DNA of 64,000 nt from Rhizopus sp. PT2906 (GCA_025529335.1 JAMYHX010000111.1:1-64000), one strand, 5' to 3'. Positions 41,907-54,840 are shown, counted from the stretch's first letter. Notes: generated by a model from the letters alone, not told the origin. Program-made: numbers and translations.

Positions 41907-43646
41907 TAATGCCCTCTTAAAATCACTATTACTAGCATACACACATATATAACAACTTATTAATTAAATCACATGCGCACGCGCAATCACTATATAACAT
42001 CTATCTTCTTTTTTTATATAAACTAAAATTCAAAAACATAGCAGCAGGGTCTGTCATTATTATCTTATTTAATAAAACCATTGTTTTAATGGAATATTCC
42101 CCCATACAAAATATGCTTACAGACTTCCCTTATAACTTATATGTGATACTAATCTTATTACCTTTGCTACAGCCGTAAAATCATGCGGGGTGCATATGTG
42201 CTCACTTTTGTTACTTTCACATGTAAACATAGATCACTCTTTATTTTGATAGGTTTTATTTTATTTTACAAGCTTTAAACAGACTTTTTTTGTGCTATTA
42301 AATAACTGTGATTTATTTAACATGATGGACTCACAAGTGTTATGCCTCGGCAATAACATTCGTCGTAGGACAGCTGATACATTGGTTTCACTGTGTGTGT
42401 GTGTGTGGTGAAACAGAGAGGTAGTCAAAGTCATAAACTGCACAGGACATACCCTATTTTATCTCCCGCATATCACAAGTGCATGAATACGACCTGATGG
42501 CATGTTTGTGCACAGATATGCCTCTCTGTCATTATGTATATTGATAGTTACTCCTGCTGTTGTGCTTTTTCGCGTAATCAATGCAGTTTTAATAATATAC
42601 TGCTAACTTGGATCAGAATTGTTAAATACAATGGATTAGTCACTTTTTATTTTTACAAAGAAAGTACAGGTTTATACTTTCAGAGTTAAGAGCCTCTCCT
42701 CTAGGAGCTGTTTTCTCTTCAATTCGCTCTTACTAGCAAACTCATCAAAGAAAAAAAAAAGGCGGGGCCATGTCAAGTACAATAGGTCATTCTTCCTTTT
42801 CTTGCTCTCTGTCAAAGCCCCTCTTGGAAATTTTTTGTCCTTGTTTTGGGTACGGCTGCTTCAATGTTTGCCAGACTGAAAGTTGTTCTATGCTTATATG
42901 AAAGGGCTGTTTCATTAATTAAATTGTAGCGAGCCATATAGCTCTAGCTTTTTTATGAGCCACTTCAAATGGAAGATTATGGAATTGTCCAACATTATTC
43001 ACTGAACATTGCTACAAAAGTGGAGAGCTTGTGGTTATTGAAATACAGACACGAAAGGCACTGTCAAAAATGAAACAGTAATAAAGCCGCAGCGGATGTG
43101 CAGAATGAATGTCGAGCAAGAAAACTTGAGACTAAACAGAAAAATACTAACTACTTGGCTCCCTTTCTTTTGAACGATGGCTTTAGACACTTTTATACCA
43201 GTTGAAACTTTTTCTCTCAGGATTTTACTTGTTTGTGATGAAAACTAGGTTTCTTTCTAATAGATTTAACTCAACATCAATTATCTTGCGTAGTAAAATT
43301 AAAAGAGTGTAACATTAGGCAAAAGATCGCTTTGACGTGCCGTTTGTATTATTAATTCTTGAGTGATTCGAAAGCAGTCCGCAGCCGTTAGTTTTGCTTT
43401 TCGGATAAAGTGTATATCAAATCCTCATTATTATTGGTAAAAGGAACAAAGATTTAGATCGATCTCATACAGGGCCAATTAATTCCTCTCGTTTCGGGAT
43501 TATAGTCATCCCCGAAAGGAAGAATATTTTAAAGCTTTAATAGCTTACGTTATGTTTTTGCCTAAAATGGATGATAAAAGAAAAAATGCATACGTGAGCG
43601 GTTTACTTTGAGGGAAACAACGATTAGCACTAATTTTTTTAATATG
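41907..43646. other. Spacer between peptide transporter and alcohol dehydrogenase genes
   Basis: About 1.7 kb, A/T-rich, with a GT repeat at 42393-42407. No supportable coding region or RNA gene. Confidence 0.5.
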
Positions 43647-43655
43647 TATATATAA
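43647..43655 (+). promoter_or_regulatory. Candidate TATA box of the alcohol dehydrogenase gene
   Basis: TATATATAA lies 65 bases before the ATG and is followed by a C/T-rich leader ending in A-rich sequence just before the start. Position and composition suit a fungal core promoter. Confidence 0.45.
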
Positions 43656-43711
43656 GCTTGGCAATCGTTCATCTCTTCTCACTATAAACTTTTTCTTCTT
43701 TTTAAAAAACA

Positions 43712-44813
43712 ATGTCTAATAACGATACACTTACTGGTTGGGCTTGTGCTGGCAAGGGCAAGCCACTTGAACAAATGCAATTCCCAATGAAGACTTGGGA
43801 TGAGAATACTGTTGAGATGGATATCACTCACTGTGGTGTCTGTGGTAGCGATATTCACACTATTGGTACATATATAAATAATACGCTCTTAAGATCAGTG
43901 ATTGACCCTGTTATTTACAGACTCTGGCTGGGGACCCACTGACTATCCAGTTGTTGTTGGTCATGAAATTACTGGTGTTGTCACAAGAGTAGGAAAGAAT
44001 GTGACAAGAGTCAAGGTCGGTGATCGTGCTGGTATGGGTGCTTTGTGTGGTGCATGCGGACAATGCCACCGTTGCAACCAAGGAGCTGAAAACACTTGTT
44101 TGAAAGGAGGAGTTGCTACCTATAACTCTCACTGGCCAACAGGTGAAAAGACTTTTGGTGGTTATGCTGACAAGTGGCGTGGTGATGAACTGTTGGTTTG
44201 CAAGATCCCTGATAATGTTTCCAACGAAAATGCTGCTAGTTTCTTGTGTGGAGGTGTAACAACCTATGCTCCTCTCAGACGATGGAAGGTCGGTCCTGGT
44301 TCTACCTTGGGTGTTTTGGGTATTGGTGGTCTTGGTCACTTTGCAGTCATGTTTGGTAAAGCATTAGGTGCTAACGTGATTGCCTTGTCATCCAGCAACA
44401 GAAAGCGCGAAGATGCCATTAAACTCGGATGTGATGACTATGTTGTCACAAGCAATGATGAAGAAATGGCAAAGTATGCAAATAAGTTGACACATATCAT
44501 CTGTACTGGTGTAGGAGAAGACTTTAAGTGGGAAACTTACTTTAACCTCTTGCTTCCTGACGGTGTCTTTATTAATGTAAACGCTCCTGAATTCCAATAC
44601 CCACCCGTTCCCATCTTCCCTCAACTCATGAAGCAAATTGTTGTTACTGGCTCTTTAGTTGGAGGTACCAAAGATTTGGATGATATGCTCCAATTGATCT
44701 CCGAAAAGAATCTCAAGGCTTGGTACAAGAAATACCCAATGTCAGAAGTTAACAAGGCCATTGAAGACTTTAGAGCTGGATTGCCTAGATTTAGATTTGT
44801 ATTGGAAAACTAA
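43712..44813 (+). CDS. Zinc-dependent alcohol dehydrogenase (ADH6/cinnamyl-type)
   Basis: Two exons (43712-43865, 43921-44813) encode 348 aa. Catalytic zinc ligands are in CGVCGSDIHT and GHEITGVVTRVG; the structural zinc site has four cysteines, CGACGQCHRCNQGAENTC. The coenzyme domain shows GVLGIGGLGHFAVMFGKALG, a GxGGxG Rossmann motif, followed by SSSNRKR, basic residues that favour NADP(H). The family includes yeast Adh6/Adh7, which reduce aromatic and other aldehydes in the cytosol. The substrate here is not predictable. Confidence 0.93.
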
Positions 44814-45093
44814 TGCAGTTGAATGCTTTTATTATAATAAATGTCTCTGTAAATATCTGTCTCCGTTACTCACTAAAAAGATTTTCTTGGAATGCAAAGA
44901 AAATAATATTATGTACGATATTGTATGAATTAGTGTCATACGATGTAATAACGCTCGTTTGCGCGGATGTAACATACAGTTGCTACAGACAGTATAAAAA
45001 AAAGTTCTTAATCTACTCTTTTTCACTCTTGTAAACAAGTAACCAAAAAAAAGGTAACGTACCCTCCCTCTATTTTTATATATCCTATACGTA

Positions 45094-46345
45094 ATGGGAA
45101 GCTGCTTCGCAAAGCCATGGCTCACTGAGTGTGCAAATAAAAACAGAAACAGAGAGAAATACTTTAGTACAGCTATGTCAGAATCAAGACAAACACCGTG
45201 TATTAGCTGCTCAGAAGACATAACCATACCTACACAAAGAGAGTTTCATCAAATCGAGGCTTCAACTTATTGGTTGCCTAAGGATGACGAAGAACAGATG
45301 AGACTTACAGGCGTAAGATGCCATAGTAAATAACAGACCCTATATATTTTCTAACTCTGGCATAGCAACATTTTGCGTTAAAGGAAATTTTTGGAGGGTA
45401 ACATTGAATAAAAAGAAATGTATTCTGTGATACTTACAATCTTACCATAGAAACGTGCTACAAAGCGCAACTGAAATTCTTGATCTTAAGCAAGGACTAT
45501 CTATACTAGATGTAGGGTGTGGTTCAGGCGTATGGGTCATGGTAAGAAAAAAAGAGAACGGAACCAAAGCAGGGGTTACTGTGACTAACACCACCCAAAG
45601 GACATGATTAATGACTATCCAGACTGTAATTATGAAGGCTGCGATATGGTGAATATTGTTGCACAAAAGCCTACACCCAAACAATTTACGTTCAGGATTG
45701 CAAACGTACTAGAAGGACTGCCATATCCGGACAACACTTTTGATCTTGTTCACCTAAGGCTACTTGTCTTGGCACTACGCTATGACGAATGGCCAGGTGT
45801 GATCAAAGAATTACTACGCGTTACTAAGCCAGGAGGTCTCATACAGATGATGGAACCAGACTATAGAGTAGCAGAGCATGACGACACCTTTTGTAAGGTA
45901 GTATCAGGGTGTAAGCACATTATGAAGCAAAGAGATGATCGTGTCATTTATACATTTTTTCATAGTAATTACTATCTGTGAAGCAAAAGGTCAAAACCCT
46001 CGAATCGGCATTGAATTAGAAAGACTATTGAGAGAGGCTGGCAACACCAAGATTATAGAAACAAAGTCTGCATTTGTTGATACAAGTAAAGTATTTATAG
46101 CACCTATAAAAAGGTGAGAAGATAGCTTACTGACTATTGTTTCTTTAGCCACTGGCAGCAGTGCGGCCAAGAAAATTGCTTGGAGTTGGATGGAAGGTGT
46201 AAAGGGGGTAATGAAGGTTGGTGCTCCAGTGTTGGGACTCAAGGACGAGAAAGGCCAACAAAGGTTCCTAAAAGAATTTAAGCATTGCATGGAAACAAAG
46301 TGTGGATGTCTCCATATGGAAGCAGTTGTAGCCCAAAAACTATAG
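45094..46345 (+). CDS. SAM-dependent methyltransferase with N-myristoylation-like start
   Basis: Six exons (45094-45312, 45366-45397, 45451-45541, 45601-45940, 45990-46085, 46149-46345) encode about 324 aa. The class I Rossmann methyltransferase core is clear: ILDVGCGSGVWVM (motif I), YEGCDM, NVLEGLPYPDNTFDLVHLRL and ELLRVTKPGGLIQMMEPDY. The start MGSCFAKP has Gly2, Ser3 and a nearby Cys4, a combination that often directs myristoylation plus palmitoylation, so it may sit on a membrane. The fourth intron is uncertain (acceptor at 45984 or 45990; both keep frame). The substrate is unknown. Confidence 0.8.
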
Positions 46346-46569
46346 TACAAAAACAATAAAGAAATTCTTCCTGGTGAATATGCAATCTTTATGAGTGGGA
46401 GATATGCGGGGTGTCTGTAAGATAATTGAATAAACAACCGTCACAACAAGACACCCATTTTGATCATGAGTACGCTCCAATTGCAGTGAACAAAAAAAAA
46501 AACTCTTTTAAAAAGCGTCACTCAAAGTTGTAAAACAGAAAAGGGAAAATAAAAAATAGAGTGAACAGA

Positions 46570-48113
46570 ATGGAGAAAGACAAACCGCAAGTAAAAGTTT
46601 TCCCTGTTTATATTTTTTATTTTTATTTACTGACCTTTATTAAAAAAGTCTAGTGTAAACTCACCCACTTCTTCTACATCCTCAGTTAATGAAGAACAGA
46701 TAATCACTGAACTCACTTTGGCTGGAATAAAAGTACTCATGGTCCGGAAGAAGGATCAGATTGTGTATAAATTACCAGACAATGTTCAAGCATCTTCTAT
46801 AAGTGAAGAACAACGAAAAAGATTGATGGAAGAAATTCAATCTCTTCATGCCGCTACTATGCTTGCAGCAGCACAACAACAACAAGTAAATATGCCAATG
46901 GATAATAATAAACCAATTGCACCCAAGACAGATGCCCTTGTACTTAATACACCTCCACAACCTACACCAGCAGAAGCAGATGCCATCAAGGAGACTGCAC
47001 GAAAGTTAAGAGAAGAGCTAGAACAACAGCAACAGCTGATGCTCTTACAGCAAAAGCTCCAACAACAAGGGATGAAACGAAGTGGTATGTATGAAGCCAC
47101 CTCTCCACCTGATAGTAGCAAAGGTCCTCGGAAATATATCAAAACTGGGAAATATTCAAAAAAGAAGCAGCTGCAAGGGCTTTTACCTCAATCCCCTCAA
47201 CATCAACAACAGCCTAATCTGTTTAATATCCAATCCATAAGTGCAGATAACAGTAATAATAATAGTGCCACAACCTCTGCTGCATCAACACCTGTCGCCT
47301 CCACAACTGACGTCTCTACAAGTTCCTTTGGAGTCCCAACACCGCTTCAGACACAACCACAACAACCACCGCCACCACCACAACAACAACAACAACAACA
47401 GCCTGTTCAGCTTCAACAGACACAAAAACCCATTGCCGCGGCAAAACAGCAAGATATCAGAAAATTCCCTCAAACACTTCCTGATTCTATACTATCTAAA
47501 CGTCTACCGGAAGAAGAGTTTCAACACCGTGAGATTAAGAGAAGGTAATGTCTTTATTGTTTGCTTGAAGGGAATAACTAAAATCTATCAGATTTCTCGA
47601 CACTCTCTCAAAAGATCACGTGGCTGTAACTAATCCAGATTACAAAACGCCATTCAAATCTCTGGAGGACGCAATCAATCGATTGCTACCTTACCATATT
47701 TATCATTATCCCAAGGCGGATCTAGACGCAAATAAGATATCGGTTGAACTTCAGGATAGTGCCATCTTGGATATATTTAAATGTCAATCCGACTTGTTTG
47801 AAAAGTATAAAAAGATGCAAGAAAAATTAGAAAAGGTAAAAAAAAAAAAAAAAAAAAGGCAAAGTCTTTAACATTCAATATTAATCAAACATAGAGTGAC
47901 GAAACACTGTCTATGAAAATACTGATTGGCAGACAAGTCATGTCTGATCAACGTCAAAAATTAGCTGAAGAGCAAGCAAGAGTCTCTGCAGAACAAGCAG
48001 CTCAGGCCGCTTATCGTAAGGAACAACAGCGTCTTCAGAACGAAAAGGCACAACTGGCAGCACTCGTGGGTCAACAATTACCACCAGGATTTGATACCAT
48101 GGGCATGTTTTAA
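46570..48113 (+). CDS. BICRA/GLTSCR1-like SWI/SNF subunit
   Basis: Four exons (46570-46590, 46649-47544, 47592-47835, 47895-48113) encode 459 aa. The conserved module is near residues 320-390: TPFKSLEDAINRLLPYHIYH, a YPKADLDANKIS linker and an ILDIFKCQSDLFEKY helix. This corresponds to the GLTSCR1 conserved region that anchors BICRA/BICRAL to non-canonical BAF (SWI/SNF) complexes; fungal relatives exist. The rest is glutamine-, proline- and serine-rich with long CAA runs (near 47380-47400) and a C-terminal coiled coil (KLAEEQARVSAEQAAQAAYR). It is probably nuclear, in chromatin remodelling. Confidence 0.78.
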
Positions 48114-48175
48114 ACATTTGTAAATATTTTTTAATAATAAAAAAAAAAGAAACCTCTATGATCACAATCTATGTA

Positions 48176-49902
48176 TTATACAGGAGGAAGGTTAACGCTA
48201 TATGGGGGTAAAGGAGGTAAATCATCAGAGTCATTGAAATTGAGCTGCTGACAGACAGCCGCTGTGCGATTCGAGACCCATTCGAGAACACCGATGGTGC
48301 CATCGACGGTCGAGTAGAGATTCTTGTTGAACGTCTCTACCGTGTACTTGAACTTCTCACCAGGCGAACGTTCAGGTAAACTAAAGTCCCAGGCAATATC
48401 CTCCTTGAGCATGGCAGCCCAACCATCCAAACGAGGCTTGATGACACGAGGGTTAAAGAAACGCTTGATGATGGTCTTGAGAATGTCTTGGAACTGAGCA
48501 TTATAATAAGGAGACTTGATGAAGACGTCTACGAGCGGACGCTTGTTACCAGGTCGAGTATAGTTTTCATAAGGTACTGAGATCAACTGAGGCTCTTCAA
48601 GACCGTTACCAAACGTTTCGTCAAAGTCAAAGGTTGTTAGGGTCCATTTTTTGGAACTCAAGTCTTGAGTGAGGTAAAAGTTACTTGCTTGATACCAGAA
48701 TCCGTCCCAGGAGCCAGAAAGGAAATTGAGCGCAGCCTGTATCATGGTTTGATTGGCGTTATCGATCAAGTCAGTGATGTTGCCAGGATGCTGAGCATCG
48801 GTGCCGATTGCGGTCTGGTCCAGCTTCCTCATGAATTCAATCAAGGGGCCCATAAAGTTTTCCTTGGTCACATTCGCATTACCCTTTTCTTCAAGCATGT
48901 AAAGGTCGTCTGTATCATAGTCTGCGGCAGAAGGTCCCTTGTAGACCAAATCTGCACCGTGGGTTTCGTCCATTGAGTTACCCTTATATGTTGCGCCTGT
49001 TGTGTTCACGTGAATACCACCATGAAGGTAATTATCAATAAAGCCGTCAAAGGTGTCATCGGTCATCAGGAACAGTCCATAAGGTTCCTCATTCACATAC
49101 AGACGAACCCAGTTGCTGCCTGGAACTGCTGCGCCAGCAGCAGCCAAGGAATCTAGCATGAGTTTCTCTCTTACCATTGTGGGTTCGTTCGCTTCAGCAC
49201 GTAGCTTGAGTGCATGGCGATTATAGAGATAATCCTTGGTACCGTTATTAAACTTGTTGAACTTAATTTTGAGTGACTGCTTGGCATAGTCCTTTGAAGA
49301 TTGGCCAGCGTTCTTGATACCTGCTCCTTGGAACGTAAAGACTTCGTTGCTAGCAACATACGTCATGTTGTATACTTGGACAAACTTGTGGCTCGCCTTG
49401 GGAGTTTTTAGAATTTTGTCAAATCCGGACTTGTCCACGTTCAAGATGAGTGTCGTCACTTCATTGTATCGGCTCATGTTGCTCACGAAAGCTAAATTGG
49501 AATATTAGACATGTAAAAAGTCTGGTTGAGAATGAACTTACGCGTATAAATTGGATTGTACGCTCTAGGAAGAGCAGGGACATCATAGACCGTACGTGAG
49601 CGATTGAAAAATTCATTTCCGGTTGATACAGAATTATTGGCCAACGTACGCACAGCAGACTCGGGCGTCGTCTTGTTGCCAGAAACAAGAGCGTATCGAT
49701 AGTCAGGACCCAAGGGTGCTTTGCCTTTAAAGATATTTGGGTATTCAGGGCTGTTCTGGAGTGGGTAATTTTGGTTGTTTACTGTGACAGCAACAGTTTG
49801 ACTGTCGCGAGGAAATGCAACCACAGCATATTCGACATCATCGGCTGCAATGGATGTAAGGAAGAGTAATAGGCTGATAATGCCGCCCGAAAGGAGCTTC
49901 AT
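48176..49902 (-). CDS. CotH-family spore-coat/kinase-like secreted protein, copy 1
   Basis: Two minus-strand exons (49542-49902, 48176-49491) encode 558 aa. A signal peptide (about residues 1-20) is followed by a beta-rich N-terminal domain and the CotH kinase-like domain. Recognised blocks are KSRTV-type FNRSRTVYDVPALPRAYNPI, EPYGLFLMTDDTFDGFI, GSWDGFWYQASNFYLTQD and the metal-binding TFDFDETFGNG. CotH proteins are Fam20C/HipA-like protein kinases; in bacteria they phosphorylate spore-coat proteins, and in Mucorales they are spore-surface proteins, some used to attach to host cells. The C-terminus ends in a Pro-rich DLPPLPPYSVNLPPV without a hydrophobic GPI tail, unlike copy 2, so it may be released. 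Several N-glycosylation sequons are present. Confidence 0.9.
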
Positions 49903-50681
49903 CTTGAATTGAAAATAAAAAGAGCAGTAATTTATCCCCCCTTTTTATCTCACATTGAATGTGTGCTCCACAGAAAGTAAACTAAATTTTCTACCTCACT
50001 TCTGATTGCCCTGCTCTGTTTCAAAAAGTTGCGTGGAAGAACTTGATGTCATAGCGCCAACTTTTTCTTTTTTCCGAAACTCAAAAAATATAATTAGTAT
50101 CAAAAGGAAATTAAAGAAGAAATGTGTAGAAAACACAATGAATTCATTATTTCATGATGTGTAAAAAGACATGGGGGAACTTAATTTTGCCGTATATCCT
50201 TTTAGCTGAAGGCCAACAAGGACCGGGCCTTTCGGAAAAAGAAAAAAAAAGTTGCCATGGCAAAGATGGTAACACTTATTATGTAAACTGTGCCTCTCCC
50301 CTTATTTCCTTTCTTTTCTTTTTTTTTTTTTTGATTAATCATTATGAAAGCATCAAGGACACGCGCCAAAACGTGACCTTTGTTTAATTGTGACGCTGTG
50401 TGGCCCCTTGTTAATGTAGGTCACACGTACAGCTGTTGGTACAACGAAAATCGCACCATTTTATTATAATTAAGTGACACGGCCACTGTATCACCTGCTA
50501 TTTACGGATTTTCTTTACATGCAAGACTATTCATAGTAATCTAACATATGGTCTAAGGATGAAACAATGGATTGCGTGTGTGGCTTAAATGATTATAGAA
50601 CACGAAGAAAAAAGAAAAAGAATAAAACTATATTAACAAATTACATCACAAATATAGAAAGTGTATGCATAACGGGACAAA
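49903..50681. other. Spacer between the two CotH genes
   Basis: About 780 bp. It must hold the copy 1 promoter and the copy 2 terminator. A T-rich run at 50318-50332 and a GC-richer patch around 50210-50275 stand out; no gene is supported. Confidence 0.5.
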
Positions 50682-52712
50682 CTAAAGGTGGAACAAAACA
50701 ACAGCTGAAGCAACGATGAGGGCTGCATTGGAGATTCTAGAGATGGAAGCAGCAGAGGTGCTCTTGGCGGAAGTGTTGGTGGAGGCATTGTTGCTGTTGC
50801 CATTACCAGAGGGGTTACCATTGGAGCCAGTGCTGACAGTTGAACCGTTACTAGAGACAACATTACCATTAGCATCGAGATGAGTACCAGCAGTATAAGC
50901 AGGCAAGGCAGGAAGATCATCTGTATCTGAAAAGTTGAGTTGAGATGTAATAGAGGTGACACGCTTAGTGACCCATTGACTGATGGCATCAGTGCCGTTG
51001 CCAAGCAATCCATCTTGGAAGTTTTGTACGGTGAAGGTAGTCTTTGTACCAGGAGAACGGCCAGGAATTGCACGAGTCCAGGCAATGTCTTCCTTCAACA
51101 TCTCAGACCAGGCTTGAAGACGAGGATTGATTACACTAGGCTTGAAGAATCGCTTGACGATCGTCTTGAGCGTGTTCTCAAAGACACCTTGGTAGTATGT
51201 GTTGTTCAAGAATACGGTTACCAGTGGACGTTCAGAGCCAGGTCGAGAGTAGTTTTGATAAGAGACGGTGTTCATGCCGGCATCTTCAACACCATTACCA
51301 AAGGTTTCGTCAAAGTCGTAAGTGATCAAAGTCCATTTCTTGGTAACGAGGTCTTGGTTGAGGTAGTAGTTACTGGCTTGATACCAGAAACCGTCCCATG
51401 AGCCAATGAGGAAGTTGATGGCCAAATGAATCAATGTGTTTTGAGGGCTGTCGATCAGATTGGCAATGCTACCTGGATGTTGAGCGTCTGTTGCGTCCTT
51501 ATAGTTTACTTGGCTCAAGTTCTTGCAAAATTCCATAATTAATTGTTGACTGTTGTTCTTTGATACACTGTTATCTTCTCCCTTATCGGCCAGTTTATAA
51601 AGGTCGGCGCTGTATTTAGTCAGATCATCACCAACGTAGGCTAAATTGCCTTCTTGTTCGGGACTAAGAGCATTTCCTTTATAGGTAACACCTAAACGAG
51701 TTCATGTGAGAACTATTGTCACGATAAAACAAGGTGCGTGCTTACCTGTATTGGGTGATTTCCAGTTACCGCCATGAAGAACATTGTCGATCAGATGGGT
51801 AGAGACATCATCCATGAGTAAGAAAAGACCATAGGGTTCATTATTGATAAAGACACGAGTCCATGAGGCAGAAAGAGTGGCGCCACCAGCAGCAGCAAGC
51901 ATATCAAGAACTAATTTTTCACGACTTTTTGTAAAAAGAGTTAGTTTTGGATGTTTTTTCCTTATATTTAGCATTTACGCAAAGGTGCTATCAGTTTCTT
52001 CAGCACGAAGCTTCAATGTGGTTCTTCCAAAGAGCAAGCTCTTTTGAGTGGTATTTTTGTTGTACTTGTCTAATTCAATGGCCCAGGATTGCTTTGAAAA
52101 GTCTTTGGTGGATTGACCACTGGTACTCAGACCAGCGTTGGTAAATTTGTAGACTTCCTTGCTGTTGATATAAGCCAATTCGGTTACTTGGGCATCGTCT
52201 AATTTTTCAAGAGGGTTCTTGTTGAAGGCTTCCAATTGAGTGGCATTGACTGTCATGATGATGGTAGAAACTTCGTTGGACTGATTCATGTTGGTAAACA
52301 AGGCTAGAGATATATGTTAATAAAAGAAAGAATCATATAGGCCTTTCTCCTTACTTGGATAAACAGGATTAAAGGCTTGAGGAAGAGCAGGAACATTGTA
52401 GATGGTTTGACTACGGTTGAAGAATTCGTTGCCAGTAGAAGTAATACCATCAGTCAGCTTACGAGTTGTTGTTTCTGGTATCTTGTTTTGTCCGTCTGTG
52501 ATGACATATTGATAGGTAGAGCCAAAGGGAGCAGTACCTGAAAAGATGTTGGGATGGAGAGAGCTCTTTTGAAGCTGTACGGTTTGGCCATTTACAGAGA
52601 CAGCAACACCTTGGTTTCCAGAAGGAAAGGCTACGACAGAGTACTGCACATCAGCAGCCAAGGTACCTGACAAGGCAAAGGTGACCAAAGCTGAAATGGT
52701 CAAAAATTTCAT
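50682..52712 (-). CDS. CotH-family spore-coat/kinase-like protein with GPI-anchor signal, copy 2
   Basis: Four minus-strand exons (52355-52712, 51979-52303, 51746-51924, 50682-51691) encode 623 aa. The signal peptide (residues 1-19) and the domain order match copy 1: NVPALPQAFNPVYP, NNEPYGLFLLMDDVSTHLID, GSWDGFWYQASNYYLNQD and TYDFDETFGNG. After the kinase-like domain comes an Asn/Ser/Gly-rich linker, then a terminal hydrophobic stretch (AALIVASAVVLFHL), a clear GPI-anchor signal. The protein should therefore be held on the cell or spore wall. Extra introns relative to copy 1, in the middle of the domain, show the two are old duplicates or have lost introns differently. The well-known host-binding motif of some mucoralean CotH proteins is not apparent. 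Confidence 0.9.
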
Positions 52713-53666
52713 TTTTTTGGGGGGGAGGAGTGTAATGAAAAGAAAAGAAAAGAAAGAAAAAACCTGCGCTATTTGTACCTGTTATTCCATGGCACTTGTT
52801 CGCTCGGAGAAAGAAGATCTCAGTAGCCAGAGGCAACAAGGAGTTTCATTTTCGGGAACACAACAATTTTCACAACAGTGGTAAAAAGGGGAGCAAAGAC
52901 ACGACGTCTCGTGATACCAAGTGCCGTCAATCGAGTCTGCGCTTTTTTTTTTTGGGATCTACCAACCATCATTCAGGAAAAGAGGATCATAAGTCGTATT
53001 ACCATACGAAGGTATCACACAAACATATTGCCATCATATCTGGCATGCATAACAAAGAGAGAAAAGAGGCGCAATCAAATTTCCATCTATTAGAGAAATA
53101 AAAGAAGTAAAAGATGAAATTGAAACTTGAACAATAGAATTTCGTGAGGGTAACTCCTTCTTAATGTGTAAAAGTCGTTGATGTTTACTAATAATAGAAT
53201 ATTACTTTTTGTCACCCATTTCTTTTGAATACAATTCGTAACAAAAAATAGATTACATAGCGTCAAAACCCGGTAACATCAAACCCGGGTTTCAACATAA
53301 AACAAAGAATCAATAGAATACAAGGAAATCCTTTCTCTTCTTTCTCTTCTCTCGTTCTCTCTCCCTCTGATTGTAGATAAAGACTATACTTACCACATCC
53401 CCTCTAATTTAAAGCGTGCGAAAGGGACTGTAGATAAAAGAATGGAAAAATAAAGGGAAAAAAAAATGTTGTCCAAATGTAGATAAAAGTAGCTAAAAAT
53501 AAACTTTTTTGTTGTTACGCCTCAAAAAAAGAATTACTAAAATTTTAACTTGCTTTACTGCTTCCCTTATCTTCACCCCTCCCCTTTCCCCTTTCTTTTT
53601 CTCTTTTTTGGTTCAGAGTGAAAAGCCTCACATATAAATAGGGCTTTTATTTTTTGTTTATACACA

Positions 53667-53693
53667 TTTTGGGCCTTTTGGGCCTTTTGGGCC
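53667..53693. repeat. Tandem 9-mer repeat
   Basis: Three perfect copies of TTTTGGGCC (27 bp) followed by a partial ATTTTT. A short minisatellite in a gene-poor stretch. Confidence 0.85.
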
Positions 53694-54280
53694 ATTTTTA
53701 TATTTATCAAACGCCCAATCAAAAAAGCAGTCATTGATTCAGTAAAAATAATCCCAACCGCGTATTTGCACCACAACGGCCCTGTCATTCTCTTGTTTTA
53801 AGAAAGAAATTGATAATAGAAATAAACTCAGTATTGAAGTGGACGATGTTAGATGAGAAATGAGGGAAGTTTGTTTAAATAAAAGCTTGTATAGTCCAGA
53901 AATCTCAATTGCTAAAGCAGAGAGAGAGAGAGAGAGAATATCTCTAGATTTCGATGCTTTGTTGATCTTGACTATGATACCATTTTGGATTTTTTCGCTG
54001 CATCTTACAGTAAAGCATACATCTCTCTATCGCATCTGATAAGAATAACTTATAATAATAGTAAAAGTAGCTACTAGTATAACAATAATAATCACACTGA
54101 ACACGCTAAACCGTACTGACAACATTTAATCTTCCCTATAAATTCACACGCGTCTTATTTTAATAATACACCTTCCTTTTTTATAAAGAATGTTATTCGC
54201 AAGTTGTCGACTTAGTAACCTTTTTTCAATAACAAAGCTGAATACAGCAAAGCTCGTTCATTTGATCACTATGTAAGGTG

Positions 54281-54840
54281 TTCTCAACAACAAGATCGAC
54301 CGATACGAAGCAACCATCAAGTTATTGCAATTGAAAGGACAAATTTCAAGCAAGGAATACCGGGTTGTGGAGTAATTCGCGATGATCATGCAAAAATCAT
54401 CAGATATTATACTATTGATAAAATAATGGATTACTCGCTATTTAGAGCCAGCATTGGCGCCTTTATTTGATGGCATCCTGCAGAATATACTATTTCATGG
54501 GACTACCACGATTAATAAAGAATCAAAAACGACCACTGTTATATCAAATGTATGTGTCTCTGGATTGATCGGCGTCAATTGAGGCTTTGGTGAGGTGAAA
54601 TCTTTGACAGAAGCCAACAACAACTATTTGGCTGCGCGTGATCTCATCCGACTAGGCATATTCGCCAAAAACTCCATTGATCTCAACAATATGAAGAAAT
54701 GTTTAATGTTTCAATCGATTGGCTGGTACACGTTTCTTTTATCTTGTGATCCTCTTGAGTGATGCGATCCATGTGATATATGAAGCCACAAAGATTGAAA
54801 TTCCTATGTGTATCTTAGATTTGCTGCTGTGCTATCACAG
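54281..54840 (+). pseudogene. Decayed mucoralean repetitive ORF with GFGE-K motif
   Basis: The plus strand is broken by several stops but reads coherently: LEPALAPLFDGILQNILF, a GFGEVKSLTEANNNYL piece after a stop, then RDLIRLGIFAKNSIDLNNMK and CLMFQSIGWYTFLL, and IKIP-like EATKIEIP. This resembles a large, poorly characterised gene family scattered in mucoralean genomes. The G-x-G-E-x-K element is of the E-x-K type found in PD-(D/E)xK nucleases, which suggests but does not prove a nuclease origin. Confidence 0.4.
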
